This document shows, one piece after another, positions 22,547 to 32,019 of a DNA stretch of 54,584 bases. A program made the translations under genes and the position numbers. The DNA lies in the NCBI GenBank assembly GCA_028707635.1, contig JAQWAQ010000006.1, positions 1-54,584 of the forward strand, given 5' to 3'. The first letter of the stretch is position 1. Each line of letters starts with the position of its first letter. This DNA comes from Negativicutes bacterium. GTDB taxonomy: Bacteria; Bacillota; Negativicutes; JAAYSF01. The notes under the pieces are model-generated. The model searched no databases. It had not been told where the DNA came from and was given only the letters and a program-made list of their open reading frames with translations.

Positions 22547-22762
22547 ATGGAGTTAAGCGAAGCGATTAAAAAAGTGCGTTTGGAGCTATGTTTGTCCCAA
22601 GAGGGGCTTGCCCGTGAGCTTCATGTTGGATTTACATCTGTGAACCGATGGGAGAACAATCATGCAAAGCCAAATCAAATAGCCCGTCATGCTTTAATAG
22701 AGCTTTGTAAGAATAGAAGTATTAGTCCTGAGCTAATTGAGTTGCTCCTGAAAATAAAGTAG
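22547..22762 (+). CDS. Small XRE-family HTH regulator
   Basis: 71 residues dominated by one helix-turn-helix (AIKKVRLELCLSQEGLARELHVGFTSVNRWEN). It lies 64 bp upstream of hsdR in the same direction, so it may control the restriction-modification operon, as controller-like proteins do. RBS GAGGTGAG precedes ATG 22547. Confidence 0.82.
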   Translation: MELSEAIKKVRLELCLSQEGLARELHVGFTSVNRWENNHAKPNQIARHALIELCKNRSISPELIELLLKIK

Positions 22763-22826
22763 GGATTGCATAGTTTTGGAAAAGGGCTTTGGCTAATACT
22801 ATTTTATAGTGTGAGGAGATTTAGGT

Positions 22827-25800
22827 ATGAAATCTGAACAGCAAATAGAGGCAGAGTTTATTGAAAAACTTCGAGATTTAAAATACATATATCGGGAAGA
22901 TATTCGAGACAAGGCGAAACTAGAAGCTAATTTCAAACAGCATTTTGAAAGATTGAATCGTGTAAAGTTAAGCGATTCCGAATATGCACGCCTCAGAGAT
23001 AGTATTATCACTGCGGATGTGTTCACTGCCGCTAAAACTTTACGAGAAATTAACACCTTTAAGCGTGATGATGACACGCCGCTCCAATACATCCTTGTTA
23101 ATATTAAAGACTGGTGTAAAAATGAATTTGAAGTGATAAACCAATTGCGCATAAACACAGATAACAGCAATCATCGTTATGATGCTATTATCCTCATCAA
23201 TGGTGTTCCTGTTGTCCAGGTTGAACTGAAGTCACTGCAAATCACACCTAAAAAAGCAATGGAGCAAATTGTAGAATATAAAAACGACCCGGGCAATGGT
23301 TATACAAACTCGTTGCTTTGTTTTATGCAGCTTTTTATTGTGAGCAATGAGAGTAACACATATTATTTCGCCAACAATCACAAGGAACACTTTTGCTTCA
23401 ATGCAGACGAGCGCTTTTTGCCAATTTATCAGATGGCAGATGAGGACAATAACAAAATTACCCATCTACATGATTTTTCTGATAAGTTTTTGCCAAAATG
23501 CACTCTCGGGCAACTAATAAGCCGTTACATGGTGCTTGTGGTAAGTGAGCAGAAATTGATGATTATGCGTCCTTATCAGATTTACGCTGTTAAGGCAATA
23601 ATGGACTGTATCGATCAGAATCGTGGCAATGGATATATCTGGCATACTACCGGAAGTGGAAAAACACTTACATCGTTTAAAACATCAACACTTTTAAAGG
23701 ACAATCCTGAAATCGAGAAGTGTTTATTTGTCGTTGACAGAAAAGACCTTGATAGACAAACTCGATTGGAGTTTAATAAGTTCCAAGAAGGCTGCGTTGA
23801 AGAGAATACCAACACAGAAAGTTTAGTTAAGCGGCTAACCTCGGATGATTATCGTGACAAAGTTATTGTTACCACAATTCAAAAGCTTGGGCTTGCTCTT
23901 GATGAGGATAGCAAGCGTAACCAAGAGAAAAAGAAAAGGGGCGAACCCACCTACAAAGACCGCTTAGCAAAGCTCACCGATAAACGTATTGCTATTATTT
24001 TTGACGAATGCCATCGCTCCCAGTTTGGCGATAATCATGAAGCAATTAAAAATTTTTTCCCGAAAGCACAGCTTTTCGGCTTTACCGGAACACCAATTTT
24101 CGAAGCAAACTCCACATATAAGCAAATTGATGGCACCGTGGGCTCTTACAGAACAACAAAAGATGTTTTTCAACAGGAGCTTCATGCCTACACCATAACA
24201 AATGCAATTGACGATGGTAATGTGTTGCGCTTTCATATTGATTATTTCAAACCAGAAGATGATAAGAAGGTTGTAAAAGTATCCTCAAAGGAATATAAAC
24301 AAGCAGTTGCCGAAGCAATCTTATCAAAGCATGATACAGCAACATATAACAGACGGTATAATGCAATCTTCGCAACAGCTTCGATTAACGACGCAATCGA
24401 GTATTTTGAGCTGTTTAAAACTTTACAAGAAGAGATCAAGAATAGTAGCGATGAAAAATTTAATCCGCTAAATATTGCTTGCGTCTTTTCTCCACCGGCT
24501 GAGGGCAATAAAGATGTGAAACAGCTTCAAGAAGACCTTGCACAGGAAAAAGCCGACAACGAGCAGGAACCTGACAAGAAAAAAGCTGCACTTAAAGCTA
24601 TTATCGACGATTACAACAAGCAATATGGCACGAACCACAGCATAAACGAATTTGACTTGTATTATCAGGATGTGCAAAAACGTATTAAAGACCAGCAATA
24701 TACGAATGCAGATTATCCGCACAAAAACAAAATTGATATCATCATTGTTGTGGATATGCTGTTAACAGGCTTTGATTCTAAGTATTTAAACACTCTATAT
24801 GTTGATAAAAACTTAAAGCAGCACGGCTTAATTCAGGCATTTTCAAGAACAAATCGTGTTCTGAATCCCACAAAACCGTATGGTAACATCATTGATTTTA
24901 GGGGCCATGAAAATGAGGTTAATGATGCTATCAAACTCTTTTCTGGCAAAGAAAATAGCGAGAGAGTAAAAGAAATTTGGCTTGTTGATCCGGCTCCTGC
25001 TGTGGTTAAAAAATTGGATAAGGCTGTTGCTGAGCTTGAAAAGTTTATGGAATCACAGGGATTGGAGTGTAAACCGGAGGAAGTAAGCAACCTAAAGGGT
25101 GATACAGCACGTGCAGGGTTTATTGATAAATTTAAAGAGGTACAGCGCCTTAAAACGCAGCTTGACCAATATACAGATATAAAAGAAGATCAGGCTGCAA
25201 TCATTGAGAAATTGCTGCCAGAGGACACTTTGCGGGCATTCCGTGGGGCATATATTGAGACGGCTCAAAGGTTAAAGGCGCAGCAAGGCAAGGATATTGC
25301 GGATAAGGCACCGGAGATCGAACAACTCGATTTTGAGTTTGTTCTGTTTTCCTCTGCCATTATTGACTATGATTATATCATGTCGCTGATTTCAAAATAC
25401 ACACAGCCTGATATTCCTAAAAAAGAAAAAATGACCAAGAAAGAGTTAATTGACCTTATATCTTCAACTTCTAACTTGATAGATGAACGAGAAGATATAG
25501 AAGAATATATCAACACTTTGGAAGATGGCAAGGGAATGGATGAAAAATCCATAAGGGCAGGCTATCAACAATTCAAGGCAGAAAAATCGGTTAAAGAACT
25601 GGCTGCAGTTGCAAATAAACATGGTATAGAGCCGGCATCATTGCAAGTCTTTGTTGACAAAATTATGGAGCGCATGATTTTTGATGGCGAAAAGCTGAGT
25701 GACTTATTAGAGCCACTGGGGCTTGGCTGGAGAGATCGAACGAAGAAGGAACTTGAATTAATGGATGATTTAATTCCGCTACTGAAAAAGTTAGCAGGTG

Positions 25801-25835
25801 GCCGTGAGATTGTGGGGTTAAAGGCATATGAATAA
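22827..25835 (+). CDS. hsdR: Type I restriction enzyme, R (HsdR) subunit
   Basis: Motor and nuclease subunit that translocates and cuts unmodified DNA. 1002 residues. The PD-(D/E)XK nuclease site is at about D119 and E133-x-K135 (VVQVELKS). Superfamily-2 motor motifs follow: Walker A TTGSGKT ending at residue 280, DECH at 393-396, FTGTPI, and late motifs DMLLTGFDSKYLN and LIQAFSRTNR. The stop overlaps the hsdS start by 8 bp, so R and S are translationally coupled. Confidence 0.96.
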   Translation: MKSEQQIEAEFIEKLRDLKYIYREDIRDKAKLEANFKQHFERLNRVKLSDSEYARLRDSIITADVFTAAKTLREINTFKRDDDTPLQYILVNIKDWCKNEFEVINQLRINTDNSNHRYDAIILINGVPVVQVELKSLQITPKKAMEQIVEYKNDPGNGYTNSLLCFMQLFIVSNESNTYYFANNHKEHFCFNADERFLPIYQMADEDNNKITHLHDFSDKFLPKCTLGQLISRYMVLVVSEQKLMIMRPYQIYAVKAIMDCIDQNRGNGYIWHTTGSGKTLTSFKTSTLLKDNPEIEKCLFVVDRKDLDRQTRLEFNKFQEGCVEENTNTESLVKRLTSDDYRDKVIVTTIQKLGLALDEDSKRNQEKKKRGEPTYKDRLAKLTDKRIAIIFDECHRSQFGDNHEAIKNFFPKAQLFGFTGTPIFEANSTYKQIDGTVGSYRTTKDVFQQELHAYTITNAIDDGNVLRFHIDYFKPEDDKKVVKVSSKEYKQAVAEAILSKHDTATYNRRYNAIFATASINDAIEYFELFKTLQEEIKNSSDEKFNPLNIACVFSPPAEGNKDVKQLQEDLAQEKADNEQEPDKKKAALKAIIDDYNKQYGTNHSINEFDLYYQDVQKRIKDQQYTNADYPHKNKIDIIIVVDMLLTGFDSKYLNTLYVDKNLKQHGLIQAFSRTNRVLNPTKPYGNIIDFRGHENEVNDAIKLFSGKENSERVKEIWLVDPAPAVVKKLDKAVAELEKFMESQGLECKPEEVSNLKGDTARAGFIDKFKEVQRLKTQLDQYTDIKEDQAAIIEKLLPEDTLRAFRGAYIETAQRLKAQQGKDIADKAPEIEQLDFEFVLFSSAIIDYDYIMSLISKYTQPDIPKKEKMTKKELIDLISSTSNLIDEREDIEEYINTLEDGKGMDEKSIRAGYQQFKAEKSVKELAAVANKHGIEPASLQVFVDKIMERMIFDGEKLSDLLEPLGLGWRDRTKKELELMDDLIPLLKKLAGGREIVGLKAYE

Positions 25836-27078
25836 GGAAAAAACAAAAATGTTCCCGAAGTTGAGGTTTCCAGAGTTTAAAAACATTGGCGCAATTAATC
25901 TTGAAAATGGAAATTATATATTTGAAGCAATCAGTAATAAAAATCACAATTCAGATCTTCCTGTTCTTGCCATAACGCAGGAACATGGAGCGATCCCAAG
26001 AGATCAGATTGATTACAACGTGTCGGTAACAGATAAGAGCATTGAAAGTTACAAGGTTGTCGAAAAAGGGGATTTCATTATTAGTTTGAGATCTTTTCAA
26101 GGCGGTATAGAATATTCTTTGTATCATGGCATCTGCAGTCCAGCTTATATTATTTTGCGCAAAAAAATTGATGTTGTAGAACAATATTATAAGTATTACT
26201 TTAAGACAAGTAGATTTATCCAAGATTTAAATAGAGATTTAGAAGGAATTAGAGATGGGAAAATGGTAAGCTATAGCCAATTTTCTGATATATTGCTGCC
26301 AAAACCTGATAATAAGGAGCAACGAAAAATCGCTGACTGCCTATCTTTCCTTGACGACCTCATCGCCGCCGAGGATAAAAAGCTGTCGGCTCTTAGGGCA
26401 CACAAAAAGGGTTTAATGCAGAAGTTATTTCCTGCTGAGGGTAAAACTTTACCCGAATGTAGATTTCCAGAGTTTAGAGATAACGGTGAGTGGGAAGAAA
26501 GAAAACTTTCACAAGTCACATCTTATGTGGATTACAGGGGGAAAACTCCAGAAAAATCTTCTTCGGGGATATTTTTACTAACTGCTAAAAATATAAAAAC
26601 GGGATATTTAGATTATCTATGTTCACAAGAATATATTCCCGAAAATACCTATAATGAAGTTATGTCGAGGGGTGTGCCTCAAATCGGGGATGTTCTAATA
26701 ACAACGGAAGCTCCTTGCGGAAATGTTGCACAAATTGATAACGAAAATGTTGCTTTAGCACAAAGAATCATCAAATATAGAGGGGTCGAAGGCGAACTGG
26801 ACAATACTTACTTAAAATATGTTTTTCTATCACCGAAATTCCAGTATAATCTATCTTCCAAAAGCACTGGTGGTATTGTTAAAGGAATAAGAGGAAGTGT
26901 ACTACATGAATTAGCAATAGATTTCACCAGTTTAAATGAACAACAAAAAATCGCTGACTGCCTTTCATCTTTGGATGCACTCATAACCGCACAGGCAGAG
27001 AAAATTGAAGCTCTGAAAGCTCATAAGAAGGGCTTAATGCAGGGGCTATTCCCTTCTATTGAGGAGGTGGGAGAATGA
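25828..27078 (+). CDS. hsdS: Type I restriction enzyme, S (HsdS) specificity subunit
   Basis: 416 residues with two target recognition domains (about 1-160 and 205-365), each followed by a nearly repeated helical spacer: QRKIADCLSFLDDLIAA ... HKKGLMQKLFP and QQKIADCLSSLDALITA ... HKKGLMQGLFP. Two different halves predict a bipartite target site. The sequence cannot say which site. The gene overlaps hsdR by 8 bp and the next gene by 4 bp. Confidence 0.95.
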   Translation: MNKEKTKMFPKLRFPEFKNIGAINLENGNYIFEAISNKNHNSDLPVLAITQEHGAIPRDQIDYNVSVTDKSIESYKVVEKGDFIISLRSFQGGIEYSLYHGICSPAYIILRKKIDVVEQYYKYYFKTSRFIQDLNRDLEGIRDGKMVSYSQFSDILLPKPDNKEQRKIADCLSFLDDLIAAEDKKLSALRAHKKGLMQKLFPAEGKTLPECRFPEFRDNGEWEERKLSQVTSYVDYRGKTPEKSSSGIFLLTAKNIKTGYLDYLCSQEYIPENTYNEVMSRGVPQIGDVLITTEAPCGNVAQIDNENVALAQRIIKYRGVEGELDNTYLKYVFLSPKFQYNLSSKSTGGIVKGIRGSVLHELAIDFTSLNEQQKIADCLSSLDALITAQAEKIEALKAHKKGLMQGLFPSIEEVGE

Positions 27079-28187
27079 GTGCTGTTTCAGATGAAAATGT
27101 AAAAGCTTTGGCAAGGCAACTTGTTGAGTCAAGAAAAAACATTATTTTAGTGTTTGCCTTTAATGGAACCGGCAAAACACGGTTTTCAGTGGGATATAAA
27201 AATATCACCAAAGAGTTGAACGGCGGAAACCATTCCGGTGTTTATTATAATGCGTATAGTGAAGATTTATTCGTTTGGGATAACGATACGGATAATGCCG
27301 GTTCTCCAATAAAACTGAATGTTATGCATTCGAGCCTAAATCAGTACCATTCCTCATTGGATGAAGGAAAGCTTCGGGAAAAGCTCGCTGCATACAAGCC
27401 AAAGTTTGATTTTAAGTTTAATTATCATACCGATATATCGCTTGGAATTAACTCAATTAGTTTTTATCCACAATCAGAAGACGAAGAACAACCGGCAGCT
27501 ATAAAAATTTCTCGTGGTGAGCAACAAATTTTTATCTGGTGCTTATTTCTTGCGATGTTCGATATTCAGGGGTGGACCGGCGAACAAAATAGTCATTTTT
27601 TTATTGATGATCCTGTTTCAAGTTTAGATGACCATAATATCTTTGTGACAGCTTCAACAATTATGGATTTAATTGATGAGCACTGTGAGAAGAGAAAAAT
27701 AATTATTACTACTCACCACGTCGGTTTTTTCTCTGTTCTTTCAGACTGGCTGACGAAGGGCGAAAAAGCATCCTCATATAAAAAAATTACTCAACTACAT
27801 ATTTTAAAAAATGTGACGAATGGACTGTTTTTGTTGGATTGCAGAAAAGATGTTTTTCTTTATCATCTTGAGTTACTGCAAATGTTACAGCATGCGATAA
27901 ACGACAAGCGGTTATACGCTTATCATTTTGCAATACTAAGGCAAGTCTTAGAAAATGTTGCTTCCTTCCTTGGTGTTGGGCGAATATCATATGTGCTTGA
28001 ACAAATCGGAATAGATGACACTGATGATGTAGCCCGAATAGTAAATACATTGTCGCATAAAACTGTTTTTCGATACGAAGCGAAAGAATTAATCCCTGAT
28101 AACGAAAAGCTTTTCATAAATCTGTTTAATAGACTTCAAAACAAATATAATTTTGTATTACATGTAGGTGGTGGTAACGATGAATGA
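27075..28187 (+). CDS. PrrC/RloC-like ABC ATPase, candidate anticodon nuclease
   Basis: 370 residues. ATPase part: Walker A NGTGKTR (30-36), an ABC-signature-like SRGEQ (146-150), Walker B FFIDDP (175-180), D-loop SSLDD (182-186) and switch His in TTHH (212-215). The C-terminal part (about 255-370) carries R289, E293 and H328. Their spacing (R-xxx-E, then His 35 residues on) resembles the Arg-Glu-His triad of PrrC (R320, E324, H356). The gene sits between hsdS and hsdM; E. coli prrC is likewise embedded in a type I hsd locus. PrrC is held inactive by the R-M complex and cuts tRNA-Lys when phage inhibits it. A plain AAA accessory protein is the alternative. Confidence 0.72.
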   Translation: MSAVSDENVKALARQLVESRKNIILVFAFNGTGKTRFSVGYKNITKELNGGNHSGVYYNAYSEDLFVWDNDTDNAGSPIKLNVMHSSLNQYHSSLDEGKLREKLAAYKPKFDFKFNYHTDISLGINSISFYPQSEDEEQPAAIKISRGEQQIFIWCLFLAMFDIQGWTGEQNSHFFIDDPVSSLDDHNIFVTASTIMDLIDEHCEKRKIIITTHHVGFFSVLSDWLTKGEKASSYKKITQLHILKNVTNGLFLLDCRKDVFLYHLELLQMLQHAINDKRLYAYHFAILRQVLENVASFLGVGRISYVLEQIGIDDTDDVARIVNTLSHKTVFRYEAKELIPDNEKLFINLFNRLQNKYNFVLHVGGGNDE

Positions 28188-29925
28188 TACACAACAAAAA
28201 CAATTAGGTGCAACCCTGTGGACTATAGCAGACAAACTGCGTGGAGCGATGAATCCCGACGATTTTCGTGACTATATGCTATCTTTCCTTTTTCTGCGCT
28301 ACCTCTCTGACAATTACGAGGAATCCGCAAAGAAAGAGCTCGGTAGTGATTACTTGCAGTGCGAAGAATATATCAACAAAGTCAGATCGGCAACCGAAAG
28401 TAAGGGTGAAATGATTTCAGGTGGAGAAACAATCGCTGACTTCTTCAGCATAAAGCAGTTGGAAGAAAATTTAAGAAAAAGTCTTACGGGAGATGGTATT
28501 GAGATAACAGTCTTAACCCCACTTTCGGTTTGGTATGCTCAAAACTCAGATGCTGTTGCAATGTTCGAAAAGCAAATGCGACGCAAGCTTCATTATGTAA
28601 TTAAGCCAAAGTTTCTCTGGAGCAACATATATGAATTGGCTCGTACACAAAACAAAGAACTTTTAAAGACCTTGCAGGATGGCTTTAAGTTTATAGAAAA
28701 TGAGTCCTTTGATAGCGCATTTCGCGGCTTGTTCTCCGAAGTAAATCTTGATTCTGATAAGCTTGGGAAAAATTATGAAACACGCAATACAATGCTGTGT
28801 TTAATCATAACTGAAATTGCCGAGGGGCTTGCTGAATTTCCTAATGAAAGTGACCTTTTAGGCAATGCCTATGAATACTTAATAAGCCAATTTGCAGCAG
28901 GATCAGGTAAAAAAGCTGGGGAGTTCTATACCCCCCAGCAGATTTCGACCATCCTTTCTCGCATTGTTATACTTGATAGTCAAGACCCAAGTACAGGCAA
29001 AAAAAGGTATATTAACAATTTGCTGGACTTTGCGTGTGGCTCGGGTTCACTCCTAATCAACGTTAAAAAGCAACTTGAGCCAAACAGCATTGGGCAGATA
29101 TATGGACAAGAAAAGAATATCACTACTTACAACCTTGCTCGTATGAACATGCTCCTTCATGGATTCAAAGATTCTGAGTTTCAAATATTCCACGGAGATT
29201 CACTATTAAATGACTGGGATATTTTAAATGAGATGAACCCGGCTAAGAAATTGGAGTGTGACGCAGTTGTAGCAAATCCACCTTTCAGTTACCGTTGGGA
29301 ACCCAATGACACGCTTGCAGAAGATTTCCGCTTTAAAAGCTATGGGCTTGCACCAAAATCAGCAGCGGATTTTGCTTTTTTGCTTCATGGTTTCCACTTT
29401 TTAAGTGATGAAGGCACAATGGCAATTATTCTGCCACATGGTGTTTTATTCCGTGGTGGTGCAGAGGAAAAAATAAGAACAAAATTGCTCAAAGATGGTA
29501 ATATTGATACGATTATTGGTTTGCCGGCTAACCTATTTTTCTCAACAGGTATTCCGGTTTGCATTCTTGTACTTAAAAAGTGCAAAAAATTTGATGACGT
29601 GCTGTTTATCAATGCAAGTGAGTACTACGACAGAGGTAAACGGCAAAATGTCCTATTGCCAGAGCATATTGACAAAATAGTTGACACATATCAATATCGA
29701 AAAGAAGATGACAAAAAATACTCTCGACGTGTATTTATGGAAGAAATTGAAAAGAATGATTTCAACTTAAACATTTCAAGATATGTTAGTACGGCTGCGG
29801 AAGAAGAAATTGTTGACCTTGCAGTTGTAAAAAAGAGTTTGGATACAATAGAAGATACTATTAGCAAGGCTAAGGCTAAGCACAACCAATTTTTAAAAGA
29901 GCTTGGTTTGCCTGAGTTGCCATAA
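28180..29925 (+). CDS. hsdM: Type I restriction enzyme, M (HsdM) methyltransferase subunit
   Basis: N6-adenine methyltransferase protecting the host site and forming the M2S core. 581 residues from ATG 28180, which has GGTGGTGG upstream; a longer reading from 28168 is possible. Helical N-terminal domain, then AdoMet motif I LDFACGSGSLL and catalytic NPPF in VVANPPFSYRW. It overlaps the PrrC-like gene by 8 bp and ends the operon. Confidence 0.96.
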   Translation: MNDTQQKQLGATLWTIADKLRGAMNPDDFRDYMLSFLFLRYLSDNYEESAKKELGSDYLQCEEYINKVRSATESKGEMISGGETIADFFSIKQLEENLRKSLTGDGIEITVLTPLSVWYAQNSDAVAMFEKQMRRKLHYVIKPKFLWSNIYELARTQNKELLKTLQDGFKFIENESFDSAFRGLFSEVNLDSDKLGKNYETRNTMLCLIITEIAEGLAEFPNESDLLGNAYEYLISQFAAGSGKKAGEFYTPQQISTILSRIVILDSQDPSTGKKRYINNLLDFACGSGSLLINVKKQLEPNSIGQIYGQEKNITTYNLARMNMLLHGFKDSEFQIFHGDSLLNDWDILNEMNPAKKLECDAVVANPPFSYRWEPNDTLAEDFRFKSYGLAPKSAADFAFLLHGFHFLSDEGTMAIILPHGVLFRGGAEEKIRTKLLKDGNIDTIIGLPANLFFSTGIPVCILVLKKCKKFDDVLFINASEYYDRGKRQNVLLPEHIDKIVDTYQYRKEDDKKYSRRVFMEEIEKNDFNLNISRYVSTAAEEEIVDLAVVKKSLDTIEDTISKAKAKHNQFLKELGLPELP

Positions 29926-29973
29926 AGCAAGAATAGTGTATTGTAGACATAAGGCTTTGGAAGGCGTGCGTTT

Positions 29974-30075
29974 TTGGATAGAAATTCAACACAGGAAAAT
30001 CTCGAATGGATTACTAATGAATTAAGGGAATTGATCCCCAATCGAGTGAGGGAAGTTTTTGGAGAGAAGAGCTAA
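29974..30075 (+). CDS. 33-codon open frame after hsdM
   Basis: A TTG-started reading (MDRNSTQENLEWITNELREL...) of 33 residues, acidic-amphipathic and without family features, 48 bp after hsdM. It may be a real tail peptide or a leftover. Low certainty. Confidence 0.25.
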   Translation: MDRNSTQENLEWITNELRELIPNRVREVFGEKS

Positions 30076-30186
30076 ATCACTTTGCAAAATAGAAGGTTTT
30101 TAGAATGTCCGTCCATATTGGTGAAATGGTTTCGAAAAAACTGACTAAAAAACTTGGACGAAAATCACTGCAAAACTAAGTTGCTT

Positions 30187-30220
30187 GATATAGGGCTTGG
30201 CAAATCGCCAAGCCCTATAT
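30187..30220. terminator. Shared convergent terminator
   Basis: GATATAGGGCTTGGC (30187-30201) and GCCAAGCCCTATAT (30207-30220) form a strong stem between the R-M operon and the minus-strand HTH gene. T/A tails allow termination in both directions. Confidence 0.88.
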
Positions 30221-30406
30221 TTACGCCAGTTTACTTTGCTGCATGATATACTCTATTACGCTCTGCTTGGGAACCTTCCAAACACGGTTATAGCGAAAAG
30301 CTTTTAGTTGACCCGAGGACAAGAGGGTATATGCCGCATTTTTTCCAATCATTAGAGCTTCGCAAAGCTCGTCTACTGTTAAGATATCGTTATATTGCTC
30401 GAACAT
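30221..30406 (-). CDS. Excisionase-family HTH protein
   Basis: 61 residues in the MerR/excisionase HTH_17 style: ILTVDELCEALMIGKNAAY with a short wing (LKAFRYNRVWKVPKQSVIEYI). Such proteins serve as DNA-bending directionality factors or small regulators. It is on the minus strand between the R-M operon and a second similar gene, so it could regulate either or assist excision. Confidence 0.8.
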   Translation of the reverse strand: MFEQYNDILTVDELCEALMIGKNAAYTLLSSGQLKAFRYNRVWKVPKQSVIEYIMQQSKLA

Positions 30407-30525
30407 GATTACATTTCCCCTTTAAATATTATTTAATATTATGTTTTTATAGTATTAAATAGTAAATGTACTTACCTAAAGAAGCAATTATAATTCTAAA
30501 AGTTATAAGATAAGCAAAAGGACGT

Positions 30526-30705
30526 TTATTTGGCTAATCTTGATTGAATATAAGCTTCAATATCCACAGTAGGTATTTTCCAAGCCGTACCTGCCTTATA
30601 AGCAGCCAGTTCTCCAGTATGGATCATCTGATAAATCTTTTGAGAGCTAACGCCGATTAGGCTTGCCGCATCCGATACATGTACAACAAGTTTTTCTATT
30701 TGCAT
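30526..30705 (-). CDS. Second excisionase-like small HTH protein
   Basis: 59 residues read from ATG 30705 to stop 30526: VSDAASLIGVSSQKIYQMI, then a wing-like GTAWKIPTVDIEAYIQSR. It resembles the neighbour at 30221-30406 in fold and size, so they may be paralogues. AGGCGGTGA lies just upstream of its start. Confidence 0.75.
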   Translation of the reverse strand: MQIEKLVVHVSDAASLIGVSSQKIYQMIHTGELAAYKAGTAWKIPTVDIEAYIQSRLAK

Positions 30706-30871
30706 TGGAATTCACCGCCTTTTATTTTTTATCATTATGTTAAATTGAAAATGCACGAAATGTGTTATTTAAAGTTAAAAGGGAATAACGGTAAATAATA
30801 GAATTTACATCATATTACAATTTTTATAAAGCAGAAGAATTGTAGTATTTAAGACAGGAGTGGAGAACACT

Positions 30872-31798
30872 ATGCATGAATTGGGTAGAATGGAAAGAAT
30901 TGATGATCTTCGGACGGTATGGCCGCATGAGGCAAATGATTTTTCTAAATGGCTGGCAATGGACGATAATCTTGCCTTATTGAGCGATGCTGTTAGTTTA
31001 GACATTGTTTTAGAAGAGCGGGAATCTGCAGTAGGAGCATTTAATGTTGATATTTATGCATTAGAAGAAAGTACAGGCCGAAAAATTATTATTGAGAATC
31101 AATTAGAGGATACAGATCATGACCATCTTGGAAAGATTATTACATATGCTTCCGGCAAAGGTGCTGAAGTTATTATTTGGATTGTAAAACATGCCCGTGA
31201 TGAGCATAAACAGGCTGTTGAATGGTTAAATCAGCACACTGATGAAAATATAGGGTTCTTTTTGGTTGAAATTGAATTATGGAGAATTAATAATTCCTTG
31301 CCTGCACCTAAATTTAATGTCGTCGAAAGGCCAAATGACTGGGCTAAAACAATGAAAACTATCGAAGGATTATCAGATACGAAAAAATTGCAGTTGGAAT
31401 TTTGGCAGGCATTTATTGATTATGCCTTTAAAAAAGAAGATTTCAACAGTGAGTTCTCTAAACGTAAACCGCAACCACAACACTGGTACGATCTAGGGGT
31501 TGGCAGTTCGATTTATCATATTAACTTTACAGTCAATACTCAAAAAAACCGAATTGGTACAGAGATCTATATTAGCAACGATAAGGATAAATTTAAAAAG
31601 TTCGTAGATTGTAAAGAAGAAATTGAGAGTGCTTTAGGTTTAAAGCTAGAATGGCGTGAAGCTAAGAAAGATTGCCGCATTTTGGCATCATATAGTGGTG
31701 ATATAAAAACAGGCACTGAGGCTTGGCCGGCATATTTTGATTGGATGTGTAAAATGGCTTTAAAATTTAAAGCTGTGATAGGCAAATATGGTATGTAA
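30872..31798 (+). CDS. DUF4268-type protein (PD-(D/E)XK-like N-terminus)
   Basis: 308 residues. The N-terminal part (VGAFNVDIYALEE ... KIIIENQLEDTDHDHLGKIITYASG) matches a nuclease-like fold seen in DUF4268 proteins, with E and Q/E residues in place of a clean PD-(D/E)XK motif. The C-terminal part (about 180-308) has HWYDLGVGSSIYHINF. Such genes are frequent in defence islands. The function is not established. ATG 30872 is chosen with ACAGGAG about 10 bp upstream. Confidence 0.7.
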   Translation: MHELGRMERIDDLRTVWPHEANDFSKWLAMDDNLALLSDAVSLDIVLEERESAVGAFNVDIYALEESTGRKIIIENQLEDTDHDHLGKIITYASGKGAEVIIWIVKHARDEHKQAVEWLNQHTDENIGFFLVEIELWRINNSLPAPKFNVVERPNDWAKTMKTIEGLSDTKKLQLEFWQAFIDYAFKKEDFNSEFSKRKPQPQHWYDLGVGSSIYHINFTVNTQKNRIGTEIYISNDKDKFKKFVDCKEEIESALGLKLEWREAKKDCRILASYSGDIKTGTEAWPAYFDWMCKMALKFKAVIGKYGM

Positions 31799-31964
31799 AT
31801 AGACAAGTCGCTAAAATATCAGGCGATATTCAATTTCGATCAGGGTATTTTTCAAGGTCAATGGCAGTCTCGCTAATTATAGTTATATATTATAAACATG
31901 AACACCAGCAGGTTTTATGGAGGTCCCATAGACCCTTGCAAAGGAACATAATAGAGGAACATAG

Positions 31965-31997
31965 AAAAGCACTGACTTTTTAGGTCAGTGCTTTTCT
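31965..31997 (+). terminator. Terminator after the DUF4268 gene
   Basis: AAAAGCACTGAC (31965-31976) pairs with GTCAGTGCTTTT (31984-31995), just before the radC gene. Confidence 0.85.
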
Positions 31998-32019
31998 TGT
32001 TTAGTAAAGGAGTGCTAAT

